Of a stretch of DNA of 64,000 nucleotides, positions 42,209 through 51,419 are shown piece by piece; positions within the stretch are counted from its first letter, which is position 1; every line of letters starts with the position of its first letter. Both the position numbers and the translations under genes were made by a program. Source of the DNA: Streptomyces halstedii (GTDB lineage Bacteria; Actinomycetota; Actinomycetes; Streptomycetales; Streptomycetaceae); NCBI GenBank assembly GCA_000720535.1, contig JOAZ01000014.1, forward strand, positions 146,254-210,253, in the 5' to 3' direction. The notes under the pieces were generated by a model, which saw only the letters and a program-made list of their open reading frames with translations, searched no databases and was not told the DNA's origin.

Positions 42209-43687
42209 TCAGCGGCGCTCCGCCTTCGCCAGGCCGCTGTTCCGGCGGCCGTACGCGAGGTAGATGACCACCCCGATCACCATCCAGACTCCGAACCGCA
42301 GCCAGGTCTCGGCCGGGAGGTTCAGCATGAGCCAGACCGACGCGGCCACCGAGACGATCGGCAGCAGCGGTACCCAGGGGGTACGGAAGGCCCGGTGGAG
42401 GTCGGGGCGGATGCGGCGCAGGACGATGACCCCGAGGGCGACGACCACGAACGCGAAGAGCGTCCCGATGTTCACCAGGGTCGCCAGTTCGTTGATGCTC
42501 GTGACGCCCGCGACGATCGCGATGACCACGCCGAGCAGGATGGTGGGGCGGTACGGGGTGCCGAAGCGCGGGTGGGTCTTGGAGAAGAAGCGCGGGAGCA
42601 GCCCGTCGCGGCTCATCGCGAAGAACACCCGCGTCTGGCCGAGGAGCAGGATCAGACAGACCGTGGTGAGCCCGACCGCGGCGCCGAAGCTGATGACCCC
42701 CGCGTAGAAGGGGTGCCCGATGGCCTTGAACGCGTCGGCCAGCGGGGCGCTGACGGAGAGTTCGGTGTAGTGCTGCATGCCGGTGACCACGATGGACACC
42801 GCGACGTAGAGCAGCGTGCAGATCAGGAGCGAGGCGAGGATGCCGCGCGGCATGTCCCGCTGCGGGACCCGTGTCTCCTCGGCCGCGGTGGCCACCACGT
42901 CGAAGCCGATGAAGGCGAAGAAGACGATGGAGGCCGCGGTGAAGATGCCCATGAGGCCGAAGTTGGTGGGCGCGTAGCCGAACAGCAGTTGGACCAGGGG
43001 CGCGTCCCAGCCGGAGCCGGAGGGCTGGGGTTCGGCAGGGGGGACGAACGGCTTGTAGTTGGCCGACTTCACGAAGAAGAGCCCGGCGACGATCACGATC
43101 CCGACGACGACCAGTTTGACGGCGACCACGACCGTGGTGACCCGGGCGGACAGCTTCATGCCGAGCACCAGGACGACGGTCAGGACGAGGACCAGCGCGA
43201 ACGCCAGGATGTCGAAGCCGAACCCCTGGGCGGCGTCGGGACCGGAGAGCGCCTCGGGCATCGACCAGCCGATGTTGTCCAGGAGCGAGCGTACGTAGCC
43301 GGACCAGCCGACCGCCACGACGGCCGTACCCAGCGCGAATTCGAGCACGAGGTCCCAGCCGATGATCCAGGCGACGAGTTCGCCGAGCGAGGCGTACGAG
43401 AACGTGTACGCCGACCCGGCCACCGGCACGGTCGAGGCGAACTCGGCGTAGCACAGTGCGGCCAGCGCGCAGACGGCACCGGCGACGACGAAGGCGAGGG
43501 CGGTGGCGGGCCCGGCGGTCTCCTTGGCGACCTTGCCGGTGAGGACGAAGATGCCGGTGCCGATGATGACCCCGACACCGAACACGGTGAGGTCGAGCGC
43601 GGAGAGGGACTTCTTGAGGGACTGCTCGGGTACCTCCGTGTCCTTGATGGACTGTTCGACCGACTTCGTCCGGAACAGTGTGCTCAT
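42209..43687 (-). CDS. APC superfamily amino acid permease (cationic amino acid transporter type)
   Basis: 492 residues, about 12 membrane segments. The first helix has the broken-helix motif FGVGVIIGTGIFVLTG, the second SAYTFSYASLGELVAWIIGW, and TM6 FIGFDVVATAAEETRVPQRDMPRGIL is the CAT-family hallmark. It is a single-gene unit in this window; the amphipathic N-terminus (LFRTKSVEQSIKDTEVPEQSLKKSLSALDL) is typical of the CAT subgroup. Substrate is not fixed; arginine/lysine or other amino acids are possible. The start ATG 43687 begins a 480-base gap. Confidence 0.92.
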   Translation of the reverse strand: MSTLFRTKSVEQSIKDTEVPEQSLKKSLSALDLTVFGVGVIIGTGIFVLTGKVAKETAGPATALAFVVAGAVCALAALCYAEFASTVPVAGSAYTFSYASLGELVAWIIGWDLVLEFALGTAVVAVGWSGYVRSLLDNIGWSMPEALSGPDAAQGFGFDILAFALVLVLTVVLVLGMKLSARVTTVVVAVKLVVVGIVIVAGLFFVKSANYKPFVPPAEPQPSGSGWDAPLVQLLFGYAPTNFGLMGIFTAASIVFFAFIGFDVVATAAEETRVPQRDMPRGILASLLICTLLYVAVSIVVTGMQHYTELSVSAPLADAFKAIGHPFYAGVISFGAAVGLTTVCLILLLGQTRVFFAMSRDGLLPRFFSKTHPRFGTPYRPTILLGVVIAIVAGVTSINELATLVNIGTLFAFVVVALGVIVLRRIRPDLHRAFRTPWVPLLPIVSVAASVWLMLNLPAETWLRFGVWMVIGVVIYLAYGRRNSGLAKAERR

Positions 43688-43840
43688 CGGCCCGCCTCCG
43701 TGGTGTCCGTCGCCGCGTCCTCGCGTGTCCCCGGCTCACGGTCATGATCGAGAGGGGGCGTGGCGGAGGAGCGGCGGGAGCGCGCGATTCACCCGATGGG
43801 GCCCGTGAGGGGGACGCACGCTCCGCCGAACGGCGTACCG

Positions 43841-43993
43841 GGGGGCGTGGGGGCGGGTCGGACCGGGCTCTACGGGCCCCGGGGGCGTGAGGGCGGGTCC
43901 GGCCGGCTTTGCGGACTCGGAGGGGGCGTGAGGACGGTCCGGCGGGACTCGGGGGCGTGAAGTCGCACCGGCCGCGCTCTGCGGGCTCGGGAG
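43841..43993. repeat. Degenerate tandem repeat (four GGGGGCGTG units)
   Basis: Starts at 43841, 43881, 43922 and 43951 with periods of 40, 41 and 29 bases. Copies 1, 2 and 4 continue with related GGnCCGGCCGGC-type and CTCTnCGGGC-type segments; copy 3 is shorter. It is a low-complexity G-rich array in a non-coding gap. Confidence 0.55.
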
Positions 43994-44103
43994 GCCACCG
44001 GCGCGCGGGCGCGCGCCGGGGTGGCGGGCCGGGCCCGCGGTCCGGACGCGCCCCCGGCGCCGCCCGTGAGCACCCCGTGAGCGCCCCGCACCACCCCGCA
44101 CAC

Positions 44104-44143
44104 GTCCGCGCCCCTCCGCCCGGGTGGGCGAAGGGGCGCGGAC
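44104..44143 (-). terminator. Terminator of dxs
   Basis: Arms 44104-44121 and 44126-44143 pair at 17 of 18 positions around loop GGGT. It directly follows the dxs stop (44165) on the minus strand. Confidence 0.8.
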
Positions 44144-44164
44144 GGTGCCTCGGGCGTGGCGCGG

Positions 44165-46114
44165 TCAGTCGCTGACCGGTGCGACGGCGGCGCTGCTCTC
44201 GTACCGGCCGTCGAGCTTGGCGACCAGGCCGGTCACCTGCCGGGCGATGTCCGGCGCCGTCAGCCCGATCTCGGCCAGGACCTCCTTGCGGGAGGCGTGG
44301 TCCAGGAAGACCGGCGGGATACCGAAGTCGCGCAGCGGTACGTCCACCCCGGCGTCGCGCAGGGACTGGGCGACGGCGGAGCCGACACCGCCGGCCCTGC
44401 TGTTGTCCTCGACGGTGACGACGACCCGGTGCTGCGCGGCGAGCGGGGCGAGCGCCTCGTCGACGGGCTTGACCCAGCGCGGGTCCACCACGGTGGTGGA
44501 GATGCCCTGGGCGTCCAGGAGGCCGGCGATCTCCAGACACATCGGGGCGAGCGCCCCGACGGAGACCAGCAGGACGTCCGGGGCGTCCGTGCCCGCCGTA
44601 CGCAGGACGTCCATGCCGCCGACCGTGCCGACGGCCTTGACCGCCGGGCCGACCGCGCCCTTGGAGAAGCGGACCACGGTCGGGGCGTCGTCGACGTCGA
44701 CGGCCTCGCGCAGCTGGGCGCGGACCTGGTCGGCGTCGCGCGGGGCGGCGATCCGGAGACCGGGCACGCACTGGAGGATCGACATGTCCCACATGCCGTT
44801 GTGCGAGGCGCCGTCCGTGCCGGTGATCCCGGCCCGGTCCAGGACGAAGGTCACCCCGCACCGGTGCAGGGCCACGTCCATGAGCACCTGGTCGAAGGCG
44901 CGGTTGAGGAAGGTCGCGTAGACCGCGAAGACGGGGTGCAGTCCACCGGTGGCCAGGCCGGCCGCGGAGACCGCGCCGTGCTGCTCGGCGATACCGACGT
45001 CGTAGACGCGGTCCGGGAAGGCCTCCTCGAACTTGCCGAGGCCCACGGGCTGGAGCATGGCCGCCGTGATGGCGACGACGTCCTCACGCTCGTGGCCCAG
45101 CTTGACCATCTCCTCGCCGAAGACCGAGGTCCAGTCCAGACCGGAGGTGGAGATGGGCAGCCCGGTGTCCGGGTGGATCTTGCCGACCGCGTGGAAGCGG
45201 TCCGCCTCGTCCTGGAGGGCGGGGGTGTAGCCGCGGCCCTTCTCGGTGATGCAGTGCACGATGACCGGGCCGCCGAAGCGCTTGGCCCGCTGGAGCGCGG
45301 ACTCCAGGGCCTCAATGTCATGGCCGTCGATGGGGCCGACGTACTTCAGGCCCAGGTCCTCGAACATGCCCTGCGGGGCGATGAAGTCCTTGAGGCCCTT
45401 CTTGGCGCCGTGCAGGGTCTCGTAGAGCGGCCTGCCGACGACGGGCGTGCGCTCCAGGATGTCCTTGCCGCGGGCCAGGAACCGCTCGTACCCGTCCGTG
45501 GTGCGCAGGGTGGCGAGGTGGTTGGCGAGGCCGCCGATGGTCGGGGCGTAGGAGCGCTCGTTGTCGTTGACGACGATGACGAGGGGGCGGTCCTTGGCGG
45601 CGGCGATGTTGTTCAGCGCCTCCCAGGCCATGCCGCCGGTGAGCGCGCCGTCACCGATGACGGCGACGACGTGGTCGTCCCGCTTGCGCACCTCGTTGGC
45701 CTTGGCGAGGCCGTCGGCCCAGCCCAGCACCGTCGAGGCGTGCGAGTTCTCGATGACGTCGTGCTCGGACTCGGCTCGGGACGGGTAGCCGGAGAGGCCG
45801 CCCTTGCTCTTGAGCTTCGAGAAGTCCTGCCGGCCGGTGAGCAGCTTGTGCACATAGCTCTGATGGCCGGTGTCGAAGAGCACCTTGTCCTTCGGAGACT
45901 CGAACACCCGGTGCAGGGCGATGGTCAGCTCGACCACTCCCAGGTTGGGGCCGAGATGGCCGCCGGTCTTGGACACCGCGTCGACGAGGAAGGTACGGAT
46001 CTCCTCGGCGAGCCGCTCCAGCTGCTCAAGGCTGAGCCGGTCCAGGTCGCGCGGTCCCCCGATGCGGGTCAGCAGGTCCACCCGTGCCTCCTTGCGTTTG
46101 AGCTGGTCGAGCAT
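44165..46114 (-). CDS. dxs: 1-deoxy-D-xylulose-5-phosphate synthase
   Basis: Thiamine-diphosphate enzyme condensing pyruvate and glyceraldehyde-3-phosphate, first step of the MEP isoprenoid pathway. 649 residues. Landmarks: [21 protein letters not shown] near residue 50, [15 protein letters not shown], the ThDP motif [16 protein letters not shown] around residue 150, the second domain with [14 protein letters not shown] and [20 protein letters not shown], and C-terminal [20 protein letters not shown] 46114 has TAGACT (46127-46132) about 12 bases upstream as a possible -10, giving a very short leader. It stands alone between the xyl operon terminator and its own terminator. Confidence 0.96.
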   Translation of the reverse strand: MLDQLKRKEARVDLLTRIGGPRDLDRLSLEQLERLAEEIRTFLVDAVSKTGGHLGPNLGVVELTIALHRVFESPKDKVLFDTGHQSYVHKLLTGRQDFSKLKSKGGLSGYPSRAESEHDVIENSHASTVLGWADGLAKANEVRKRDDHVVAVIGDGALTGGMAWEALNNIAAAKDRPLVIVVNDNERSYAPTIGGLANHLATLRTTDGYERFLARGKDILERTPVVGRPLYETLHGAKKGLKDFIAPQGMFEDLGLKYVGPIDGHDIEALESALQRAKRFGGPVIVHCITEKGRGYTPALQDEADRFHAVGKIHPDTGLPISTSGLDWTSVFGEEMVKLGHEREDVVAITAAMLQPVGLGKFEEAFPDRVYDVGIAEQHGAVSAAGLATGGLHPVFAVYATFLNRAFDQVLMDVALHRCGVTFVLDRAGITGTDGASHNGMWDMSILQCVPGLRIAAPRDADQVRAQLREAVDVDDAPTVVRFSKGAVGPAVKAVGTVGGMDVLRTAGTDAPDVLLVSVGALAPMCLEIAGLLDAQGISTTVVDPRWVKPVDEALAPLAAQHRVVVTVEDNSRAGGVGSAVAQSLRDAGVDVPLRDFGIPPVFLDHASRKEVLAEIGLTAPDIARQVTGLVAKLDGRYESSAAVAPVSD

Positions 46115-46285
46115 GCCGATCCGATGAGTCTAATGTTCCCCGCGCGACCGCGGGCATCGGGCGGGGTTTGTGCCGCCGCCCGGGACCTGGCGGCGGGCCG
46201 CGCCGTACGCCGCCTGCCGGGTCGCGCGGGCGGCCCCGGCCCGGAGCCCGTGTCCGGTCTCACCTGGGGCGTCGCCGGGGACGGG

Positions 46286-46334
46286 CGCACACCGGTGCCC
46301 GGCACCCGGGTCGGGTGCCGGGCACCGGTGTGCG
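46286..46334. terminator. 22-bp perfect stem terminator after xylFGH
   Basis: Arms 46286-46307 and 46313-46334 pair perfectly over 22 bases around loop GGGTC. It separates the end of the xyl operon (xylH stop at 46389) from dxs, which follows on the same strand. Confidence 0.82.
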
Positions 46335-46388
46335 GCCGGGATTTTCCGTACGCGGTCCGGGCCGACCGGGTCGCGTAAGAAAGGCGGG

Positions 46389-47666
46389 CTACGCGCGGCC
46401 CGCGGTCTTCTGCGTCTTGCGGCTGACGGAGTCGATGACGACCGTGGCGAGGAGCACGGCGCCGGTCACCATGTACTGGATCGGCGTGGCGATGCCCTCC
46501 AGGGCGAGGCCGTACTGGATCGAGACGATCACCATGACGCCGAGCAGGGCGTTCCAGGTGCGGCCCCGGCCGCCGAAGAGGCTGGTGCCGCCGATGACGG
46601 CCGCGGCGATGACGTTCATCAGGAGGTCACCGGTGCCGGAGCCCTGGTTGACCGCGGCGATCTTGGAGGCCCAGAACAGGCCGCCGACGGCCGCGAAGGT
46701 ACCGGCGATGGCGAACACCGAGACACGGATCGCGGTGACGTTGATACCGGCGCGGCGGGAGGCCTCGACGCTGCCGCCGAGCGCGAAGATCTTCCGCCCG
46801 TACGCGGTGCGGCGCAGGAGGAAGTCCGTGCCGACCAGGACGACGAGGAAGAGGACCAGGGCCAGCGGGAGGCCCCGGTGCTGGTTGAACATGAAGGCGG
46901 CGGCGAAGGCGAACACCGCGAGCACGACGGTGCGCACCACGATGTCGGTCACCGGCCGGGCGGGGATGCCCGCGGCCTCGCGGCGGCGGCTGTCCAGGAA
47001 GGCGGACAGGAAGAACGCCACGACGGCGAGGACGGCGAGGCCGTAGGACGCCGCGACGTCCGTGAAGTAGTACGTCGTCAGGTTGCCGACGACCCCGTCG
47101 CTGTCCAGGTTGATCGTGCCGGTGTCGCCCAGGAGTTGGAGCATGAAGCCCAGCCAGAACAGCAGGCCGGCCAGGGTGACGGCGAACGCCGGGGCTCCGA
47201 TCCGCGCGAAGAAGAAGCCGTGGACCGCGCCGATGACGGCGCCGCTGACGATCGCGACGACGATGGCGAGCCACTCGTTCATGCCGTGCGAGACGCTGAG
47301 GACGGCGACGACCGCGCCGGAGACACCGCTGACCGAGCCGACCGAGAGGTCGATCTCGCCGAGCAGCAGCACGAAGATGACGCCGACGGCCATCATGCCG
47401 GTGGCCACCATGGCCACGGCGATGTCGCTGATGTTCTTCGCGGAGAGGAACTCGGAGTTCAGGCTCTGGAAGACCACGCAGATGATGAGCAGGCCGATGA
47501 TCACGGGTATCGAGCCGAGGTCACCCCCGCGCATCTTGCGCTTGAACTCCGTGACGTATCCGCCGAGTCCCTGCTCGCGTACGAGCAGGCGGGGGTCGAC
47601 CACGGTGTCCGCGCCCTTGGCGGCCTCCGGGTTGACCACGGGTGTGGTGGTCTTGTCGGTCGTCAC
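46389..47666 (-). CDS. xylH: Xylose ABC transporter permease XylH
   Basis: Membrane subunit of 425 residues in the BPD_transp_2 (RbsC/XylH) family, about ten segments. Typical pieces are FLSAKNISDIAVAMVATGMMAVGVIFVLLLGEIDLSVGS, HGFFFARIGAPAFAVTLAGLLFWLGFM, and GTSLFGGRGRTWNALLGVMVIVSIQYGLALEG near the C-terminus. Its start overlaps the ATPase stop (47663-47666), and it is the last gene of the operon. Imports xylose with XylF and XylG. The assignment to xylose rather than another pentose is from synteny and the ROK/xylA context. Confidence 0.92.
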   Translation of the reverse strand: MTTDKTTTPVVNPEAAKGADTVVDPRLLVREQGLGGYVTEFKRKMRGGDLGSIPVIIGLLIICVVFQSLNSEFLSAKNISDIAVAMVATGMMAVGVIFVLLLGEIDLSVGSVSGVSGAVVAVLSVSHGMNEWLAIVVAIVSGAVIGAVHGFFFARIGAPAFAVTLAGLLFWLGFMLQLLGDTGTINLDSDGVVGNLTTYYFTDVAASYGLAVLAVVAFFLSAFLDSRRREAAGIPARPVTDIVVRTVVLAVFAFAAAFMFNQHRGLPLALVLFLVVLVGTDFLLRRTAYGRKIFALGGSVEASRRAGINVTAIRVSVFAIAGTFAAVGGLFWASKIAAVNQGSGTGDLLMNVIAAAVIGGTSLFGGRGRTWNALLGVMVIVSIQYGLALEGIATPIQYMVTGAVLLATVVIDSVSRKTQKTAGRA

Positions 47667-48442
47667 TTCTGGGCCTCCGCGTTGCGCGCCGCACGACGGG
47701 TCACGGCGTTTTCCGTGGCGCCCGTGATGGCGGAGATGATCTCTTCCTGCGAGGTGGTCTTCACGTCGAAGATCCCGTTGTTCCGGCCCAGCCGGAGCAC
47801 GGCGACCTTGTCCGCGACGGCCTTCACGTCGGCCATGTTGTGGCTGATGAGGATGACCGCGTGGCCGCGCTCGCGCAGCCGCTCCACGAGGTCGAGGACC
47901 TGCGCGGTCTGCTCGACGCCGAGTGCGGCGGTCGGCTCGTCGAGGATGACGAGCTTGGGCTCACCGAGCATCGAACGCGCGATGGCCACGGTCTGGCGCT
48001 GGCCGCCGGAGAGCGAGGCGATCGGGATGCGGACGCTCGGGATGCGGATCGAGAGGGTGCTCAGGAGTTCGCGGGAGCGGCGCTCCATCTCGATCTCGTC
48101 GAGGACCCCGAACCGGCGGATCTCCCGGCCGAGGTAGAGGTTGCCGACGACATCGATGTTGTCGCACAGCGCGAGGTCCTGGTAGACGGTCGCGATGCCC
48201 AGGTTCTGGGCGTCGTTCGGCTTGTTGACCTGGACCGGCCGGCCTTCCCACTCGATGACCCCGTCATCGATGGGGTGGACGCCGGCGATCGTCTTGACCA
48301 GCGTCGATTTGCCGGCGCCGTTGTCGCCCACCAGGGCGACCACTTCGCCGGAGTGGACCTCAAGCTCGACATCGGTGAGCGCCTGGACGGCACCGAATCG
48401 CTTGGAGACCCCTCGCAACGCCAACACGGGCGTAGCGGACAC
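47663..48442 (-). CDS. xylG: Xylose ABC transporter ATP-binding protein XylG
   Basis: Single nucleotide-binding domain, 259 residues: Walker A GDNGAGKSTLVKTI near residue 40, Q-loop QDLALCDNI, ABC signature LSGGQRQTVAIARS, Walker B KLVILDEPTAALG and the switch His in LISHNM. E. coli XylG has two fused domains; this form has one, as in many actinobacterial sugar importers, so two copies must pair. GTG 48442 is chosen because AAGGAG is 9 bases upstream; an ATG at 48451 lies directly against that site. The stop overlaps the XylH start. Confidence 0.92.
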   Translation of the reverse strand: MSATPVLALRGVSKRFGAVQALTDVELEVHSGEVVALVGDNGAGKSTLVKTIAGVHPIDDGVIEWEGRPVQVNKPNDAQNLGIATVYQDLALCDNIDVVGNLYLGREIRRFGVLDEIEMERRSRELLSTLSIRIPSVRIPIASLSGGQRQTVAIARSMLGEPKLVILDEPTAALGVEQTAQVLDLVERLRERGHAVILISHNMADVKAVADKVAVLRLGRNNGIFDVKTTSQEEIISAITGATENAVTRRAARNAEAQK

Positions 48443-48538
48443 GTGAACCATCTCCTTCGCCGCCTGACCCGGCGGGGATGCCGCGCCTGGGGGAAGGCGC
48501 GGTGGTCGAGCAGGAACATAGGAACTGCGGAAGCGTTC

Positions 48539-48590
48539 CGTCCGGTGCCCCGCCCGGTAGCGGGACAGTTGGTGGGCGGGGCACCGGACG
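48539..48590 (-). promoter_or_regulatory. Large intercistronic hairpin between xylF and xylG
   Basis: Arms 48539-48555 and 48574-48590 are perfectly complementary over 17 bases around an 18-base loop. It lies in the 200-base gap between xylF (transcribed first) and xylG. Such hairpins often lower downstream expression or stabilise the upstream binding-protein message, in keeping with the higher demand for XylF. Confidence 0.6.
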
Positions 48591-48642
48591 GGCTCTTCAC
48601 CTGCGGGACGGCCGGGTGCTGCGGGCCGGTCCGCGCCAAGGA

Positions 48643-49752
48643 CTACTTCAGGTCGATCGCGTCGCAGGCGGCCTTGTACTTGGCCGTGCAGATCTCCTCG
48701 ATCTTCCAGATGCCGTCCTTGATGATGGTCTCCTTGATGTTGTCCTTGGTCAGCGAGACGACCGGGACGAGCACCGTGGGGACGTCCTTCTGGCTGGCGT
48801 TGTCGGCCTTGGACGTGGCGATGGAGTCGAGCTTCTCGCCCTTGGCGAGCGCGACGGCCATCTCCGCGGCGACGATGCCCTCCTGCGGGTAGGACTTGTA
48901 GACGCTCATGAACTGCTCACCGGCGACGATGTGCTGCACACCGGCGAGTTCGGCGTCCTGGCCGGTGATCGGCGGGAGCTTGGAGACACCGGCGGACTTG
49001 AGGGCCTGGATGATGCCACCCGCCAGACCGTCGTTGGCGGAGTAGACGCCGTCGATCTTGTCCTTGCCGAGGGCGGTGATCGCGCCCTCCATGTTGGCGT
49101 TGGCGTTCTCCGCCTTCCACTCCTTGGTGTCGTACTCCTTGCCGTAGGTCACCTTGCCGTCGAGCACCGACTTGGCGCCCTTCTTGAAGAGCGCGGCGTT
49201 CGGGTCGGTGATCGCGCCGTGCATCATCACGATCGTGGGCTTGGTCTTGCCCTCCAGGGCCTCCAGGAGGGCGGTGCCCTGGGCGCGGCCGACCTCTTCG
49301 TTGTCGAAGGAGGTGTAGGCGTCGATCGGGCCCTCGGCGAGGCGGTCGAAGGCGACGACGGGGATCCCGGCGTCCTTGGCCTTCTTGACGCTGTTCTCGA
49401 TCGCCTTGGAGTCGACGGCGTCGATGATCAGCGCGTCCACCTTGTTGGTGATCATGGTCTCGACCTGCTGCGCCTGCGTGGTGGCGTCCTGCTTGGCGTT
49501 GGCGTAGACGACCTCCGCCTTGCCTCCGGTGAGTTCGCCGACCTTCTTCTCGATGATCGGCTTGTCGAACTTCTCGTAACGGGCGGTCCCGTTCTCGGGA
49601 AGGAGCAGACCGATCTTGAGATCGTCCCCCTTCTTGCCCGAGTCCTTGTCGGCCTTGTCGCCCGACTCCTTGGCGCTCCCGCACGCGGCGAGCGAGACGG
49701 CCATCGTGGTGGCGGCAACGGCAACGGCGGCACGACGTATACGCGTGTTCAT
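48643..49752 (-). CDS. xylF: Xylose-binding lipoprotein XylF
   Basis: Periplasmic-type sugar-binding protein, 369 residues, tethered as a lipoprotein (lipobox SLAAC, Cys24). The peripla_BP_4 plan is visible: IGLLLPENGTARYEKFDKPIIEKKV, YANAKQDATTQAQQVETMITNKVDALIIDAVDSKAI, PVVAFDRLAEG, a hinge with DGVYSANDGLAGGIIQAL and GQDAELAGVQHIVAGEQFMSVYK. It binds xylose and hands it to XylHG. ATG 49752 is preferred because GGGAGG is 6 bases upstream; the frame is open to 49806 but this would remove the signal peptide from the N-terminus. Confidence 0.93.
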   Translation of the reverse strand: MNTRIRRAAVAVAATTMAVSLAACGSAKESGDKADKDSGKKGDDLKIGLLLPENGTARYEKFDKPIIEKKVGELTGGKAEVVYANAKQDATTQAQQVETMITNKVDALIIDAVDSKAIENSVKKAKDAGIPVVAFDRLAEGPIDAYTSFDNEEVGRAQGTALLEALEGKTKPTIVMMHGAITDPNAALFKKGAKSVLDGKVTYGKEYDTKEWKAENANANMEGAITALGKDKIDGVYSANDGLAGGIIQALKSAGVSKLPPITGQDAELAGVQHIVAGEQFMSVYKSYPQEGIVAAEMAVALAKGEKLDSIATSKADNASQKDVPTVLVPVVSLTKDNIKETIIKDGIWKIEEICTAKYKAACDAIDLK

Positions 49753-49871
49753 TTCGAACCTCCCTGACGAGGCCGCGACGTTGCGGCCGAGGTGGCTGGA
49801 AGTCAACTCGGCCGCAGGGCCGCCGTCAAGGAGTAAATTCTTAACGAGATGACAACGGTGCCATCCGTTAT
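49753..49871 (-). promoter_or_regulatory. xylF promoter region with inverted repeat
   Basis: The 119 bases between rok7B7 (stop at 49872) and xylF are the only AT-enriched part nearby. The inverted repeat AACGG-TGCCAT-CCGTT (49854-49869) is a candidate operator for the adjacent ROK regulator. A strict -10/-35 pair was not assigned. Confidence 0.45.
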
Positions 49872-51071
49872 CTAAGTGAAGGCAGGAGAGGCCGCCGGGG
49901 CAGTGCTCTCCAAAAGGGTTGAATCCCCCATCTCGCTGAGCACGAGGGCCAGGGCGCCCAGCACTTCGGCCCGTCCGCCGAGCGCGCCGGGGAGCACCGA
50001 GAGCTGCCGGGCGGCGCTGGGGATGGCGTACCGCGAGACCGAGTCACGGATGGGCCCCAGCACGAGTTCGCCCGCCTCGGCGAGTGAGCCGCCGAGCACC
50101 ACCCGGCTGGGGTTGAGGAGGTTGCACAGGTTCGCCACGCCGCTGCCGATGTGCCGGCCGACGTCACCGATCACCCTGCGGCAGCCCGGGTCGCCCTCCC
50201 GGGCCAGCTGCACGACCCGGTCCATCGTGAGGTCGGGCCCGTGGCTCGGCCGGAGCAGCGGCAGCACGTACCGGGCGGCGGTGAAGGTCTCCAGGCAGCC
50301 GCGGTTGCCGCAGCGGCAGACGGGGCCGGACTCGTCCAGGGTGATGTGCCCGATCTCGCCGGCCGTCCCGCCCGGTCCGCGGTAGATGCGCCCGTCGATC
50401 ACCAGCCCGGCGCCGACACCGCTGGCGACCTTGATGTACGCGAGGTCCTTGACGCCCCGGCCGGCGCCCCAGACCAGCTCGCCCAGCGACCCCAGGTTGG
50501 CGTCGTTGTCCACGTACACCGGGACGCCCAGGCGGCCCGCGAGCTCCTGGCCGGGATTGATGCCCGTCCAGCCCGGCAGGATCGAGGTGGAGCCCAGGGT
50601 GCCGGACTCGACGTCGATCGGGCCCGGCACGCCGAGGCCGACGCCGATCACCTTCCCGGGCGCGATCCCGGTGGTCTCGACGAGGCGGTTGACCAGCTGT
50701 TCCGCCCGGCCGAAACCTTCCGCCGACGAGGCGTCCACGTCCAGCGGCTCGGACTCCTCGGCGAGGACCTGGTGGGCCAGGTTGCCGATGGCCACCCTGA
50801 GGTGCGTATGGCCGAAATCGACCCCGATGACGATGCCCGCGTCCCCGCTGAGGGAGACGCTCCTGGCCCGGCGCCCGCCCGCCGAGGTGGGGGTCACCTC
50901 GACCGTGCCGCCGTCCTTGAGTTCGCGGACGATGTTGGAGACGGTGGCCGCCGACAGGCCGGTGCTCCTGGCGATCTCGGCCTGGGTCAGCGACCCCGCC
51001 ATCCTCACCGCGCGCACGACCCGCTCAAGGTTGGCCCGATGCAGAGACGTCTGCGACCCCGGAGTCTCCAT
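49872..51071 (-). CDS. rok7B7: ROK family transcriptional regulator Rok7B7
   Basis: 399 residues: N-terminal winged helix (LTQAEIARSTGLSAATVSNIVRELKDGGTVEV) and ROK sugar-kinase-like domain with IVIGVDFGHTHLRVAIG, VYVDNDANLGSLGEL, GTAGEIGHITLD and the zinc-binding CRCGNRGCLETF. In S. coelicolor the syntenic Rok7B7 controls the neighbouring xylFGH operon and affects sugar and antibiotic metabolism (from memory). ATG 51071 follows GGGAGAGTCG by 5 bases; alternative starts at 51092 and 51104 are possible. It lies between ngcEFG and xylFGH on the same strand; its own effector, maybe a pentose or its phosphate, is unknown. Confidence 0.9.
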   Translation of the reverse strand: METPGSQTSLHRANLERVVRAVRMAGSLTQAEIARSTGLSAATVSNIVRELKDGGTVEVTPTSAGGRRARSVSLSGDAGIVIGVDFGHTHLRVAIGNLAHQVLAEESEPLDVDASSAEGFGRAEQLVNRLVETTGIAPGKVIGVGLGVPGPIDVESGTLGSTSILPGWTGINPGQELAGRLGVPVYVDNDANLGSLGELVWGAGRGVKDLAYIKVASGVGAGLVIDGRIYRGPGGTAGEIGHITLDESGPVCRCGNRGCLETFTAARYVLPLLRPSHGPDLTMDRVVQLAREGDPGCRRVIGDVGRHIGSGVANLCNLLNPSRVVLGGSLAEAGELVLGPIRDSVSRYAIPSAARQLSVLPGALGGRAEVLGALALVLSEMGDSTLLESTAPAASPAFT

Positions 51072-51221
51072 CGACTCTCCCACTCCTGCCATATTCTCCA
51101 ACATGTGAACTCTAAGCTGAGCGTTTTGGGGTGCCCCCCGTCAAGACCTTGAGCAGTGGCAGCCTCGGGTGAGCGCCGGACCTCCCCTCCCGGGCCCCGG
51201 CGAACACCCCGAAAACGCCGT

Positions 51222-51255
51222 GAACCGCCCACCGGTCGATGACCGGGGGCGGTTC
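51222..51255 (-). terminator. Hairpin terminator between ngcG and rok7B7
   Basis: Outer arms GAACCGCCC (51222-51230) and GGGCGGTTC (51247-51255) with inner arms CCGGTC and GACCGG form a two-part stem with a 1-base bulge. On the minus strand it would end ngcEFG transcription before rok7B7. Confidence 0.65.
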
Positions 51256-51419
51256 GCGGGCCGAGAGGCGTGTTCGTTTCTGGTGACTGTTGTTGCTTCT
51301 GCGGCGGGTGTGACTGATACGTGAACGCGGGGCCGGAGCCCGGTCCGCGCCTCAGGGGACGCGCGTCCGGGCCCGGTCCTGGGCGGACGCGAGCCCGGAC
51401 GCCTTCTCGCGGCGGCCGC

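Larger units (their letters stand above)
43688..44164. other. Intergenic region between the permease and dxs, with degenerate tandem repeats
   Basis: 477 bases without a credible gene. The region contains four copies of a GGGGGCGTG-led segment (43841, 43881, 43922, 43951) and the dxs terminator at 44104-44143. The permease promoter must be within about 150 bases of 43687, but I could not assign boxes. Confidence 0.5.

Noticed and set aside
41088-44861. A 1257-codon frame on the minus strand spanning several genes and a gap
   Set aside because: It crosses the amino acid permease and dxs in the wrong frame and has Arg-rich low-complexity composition.
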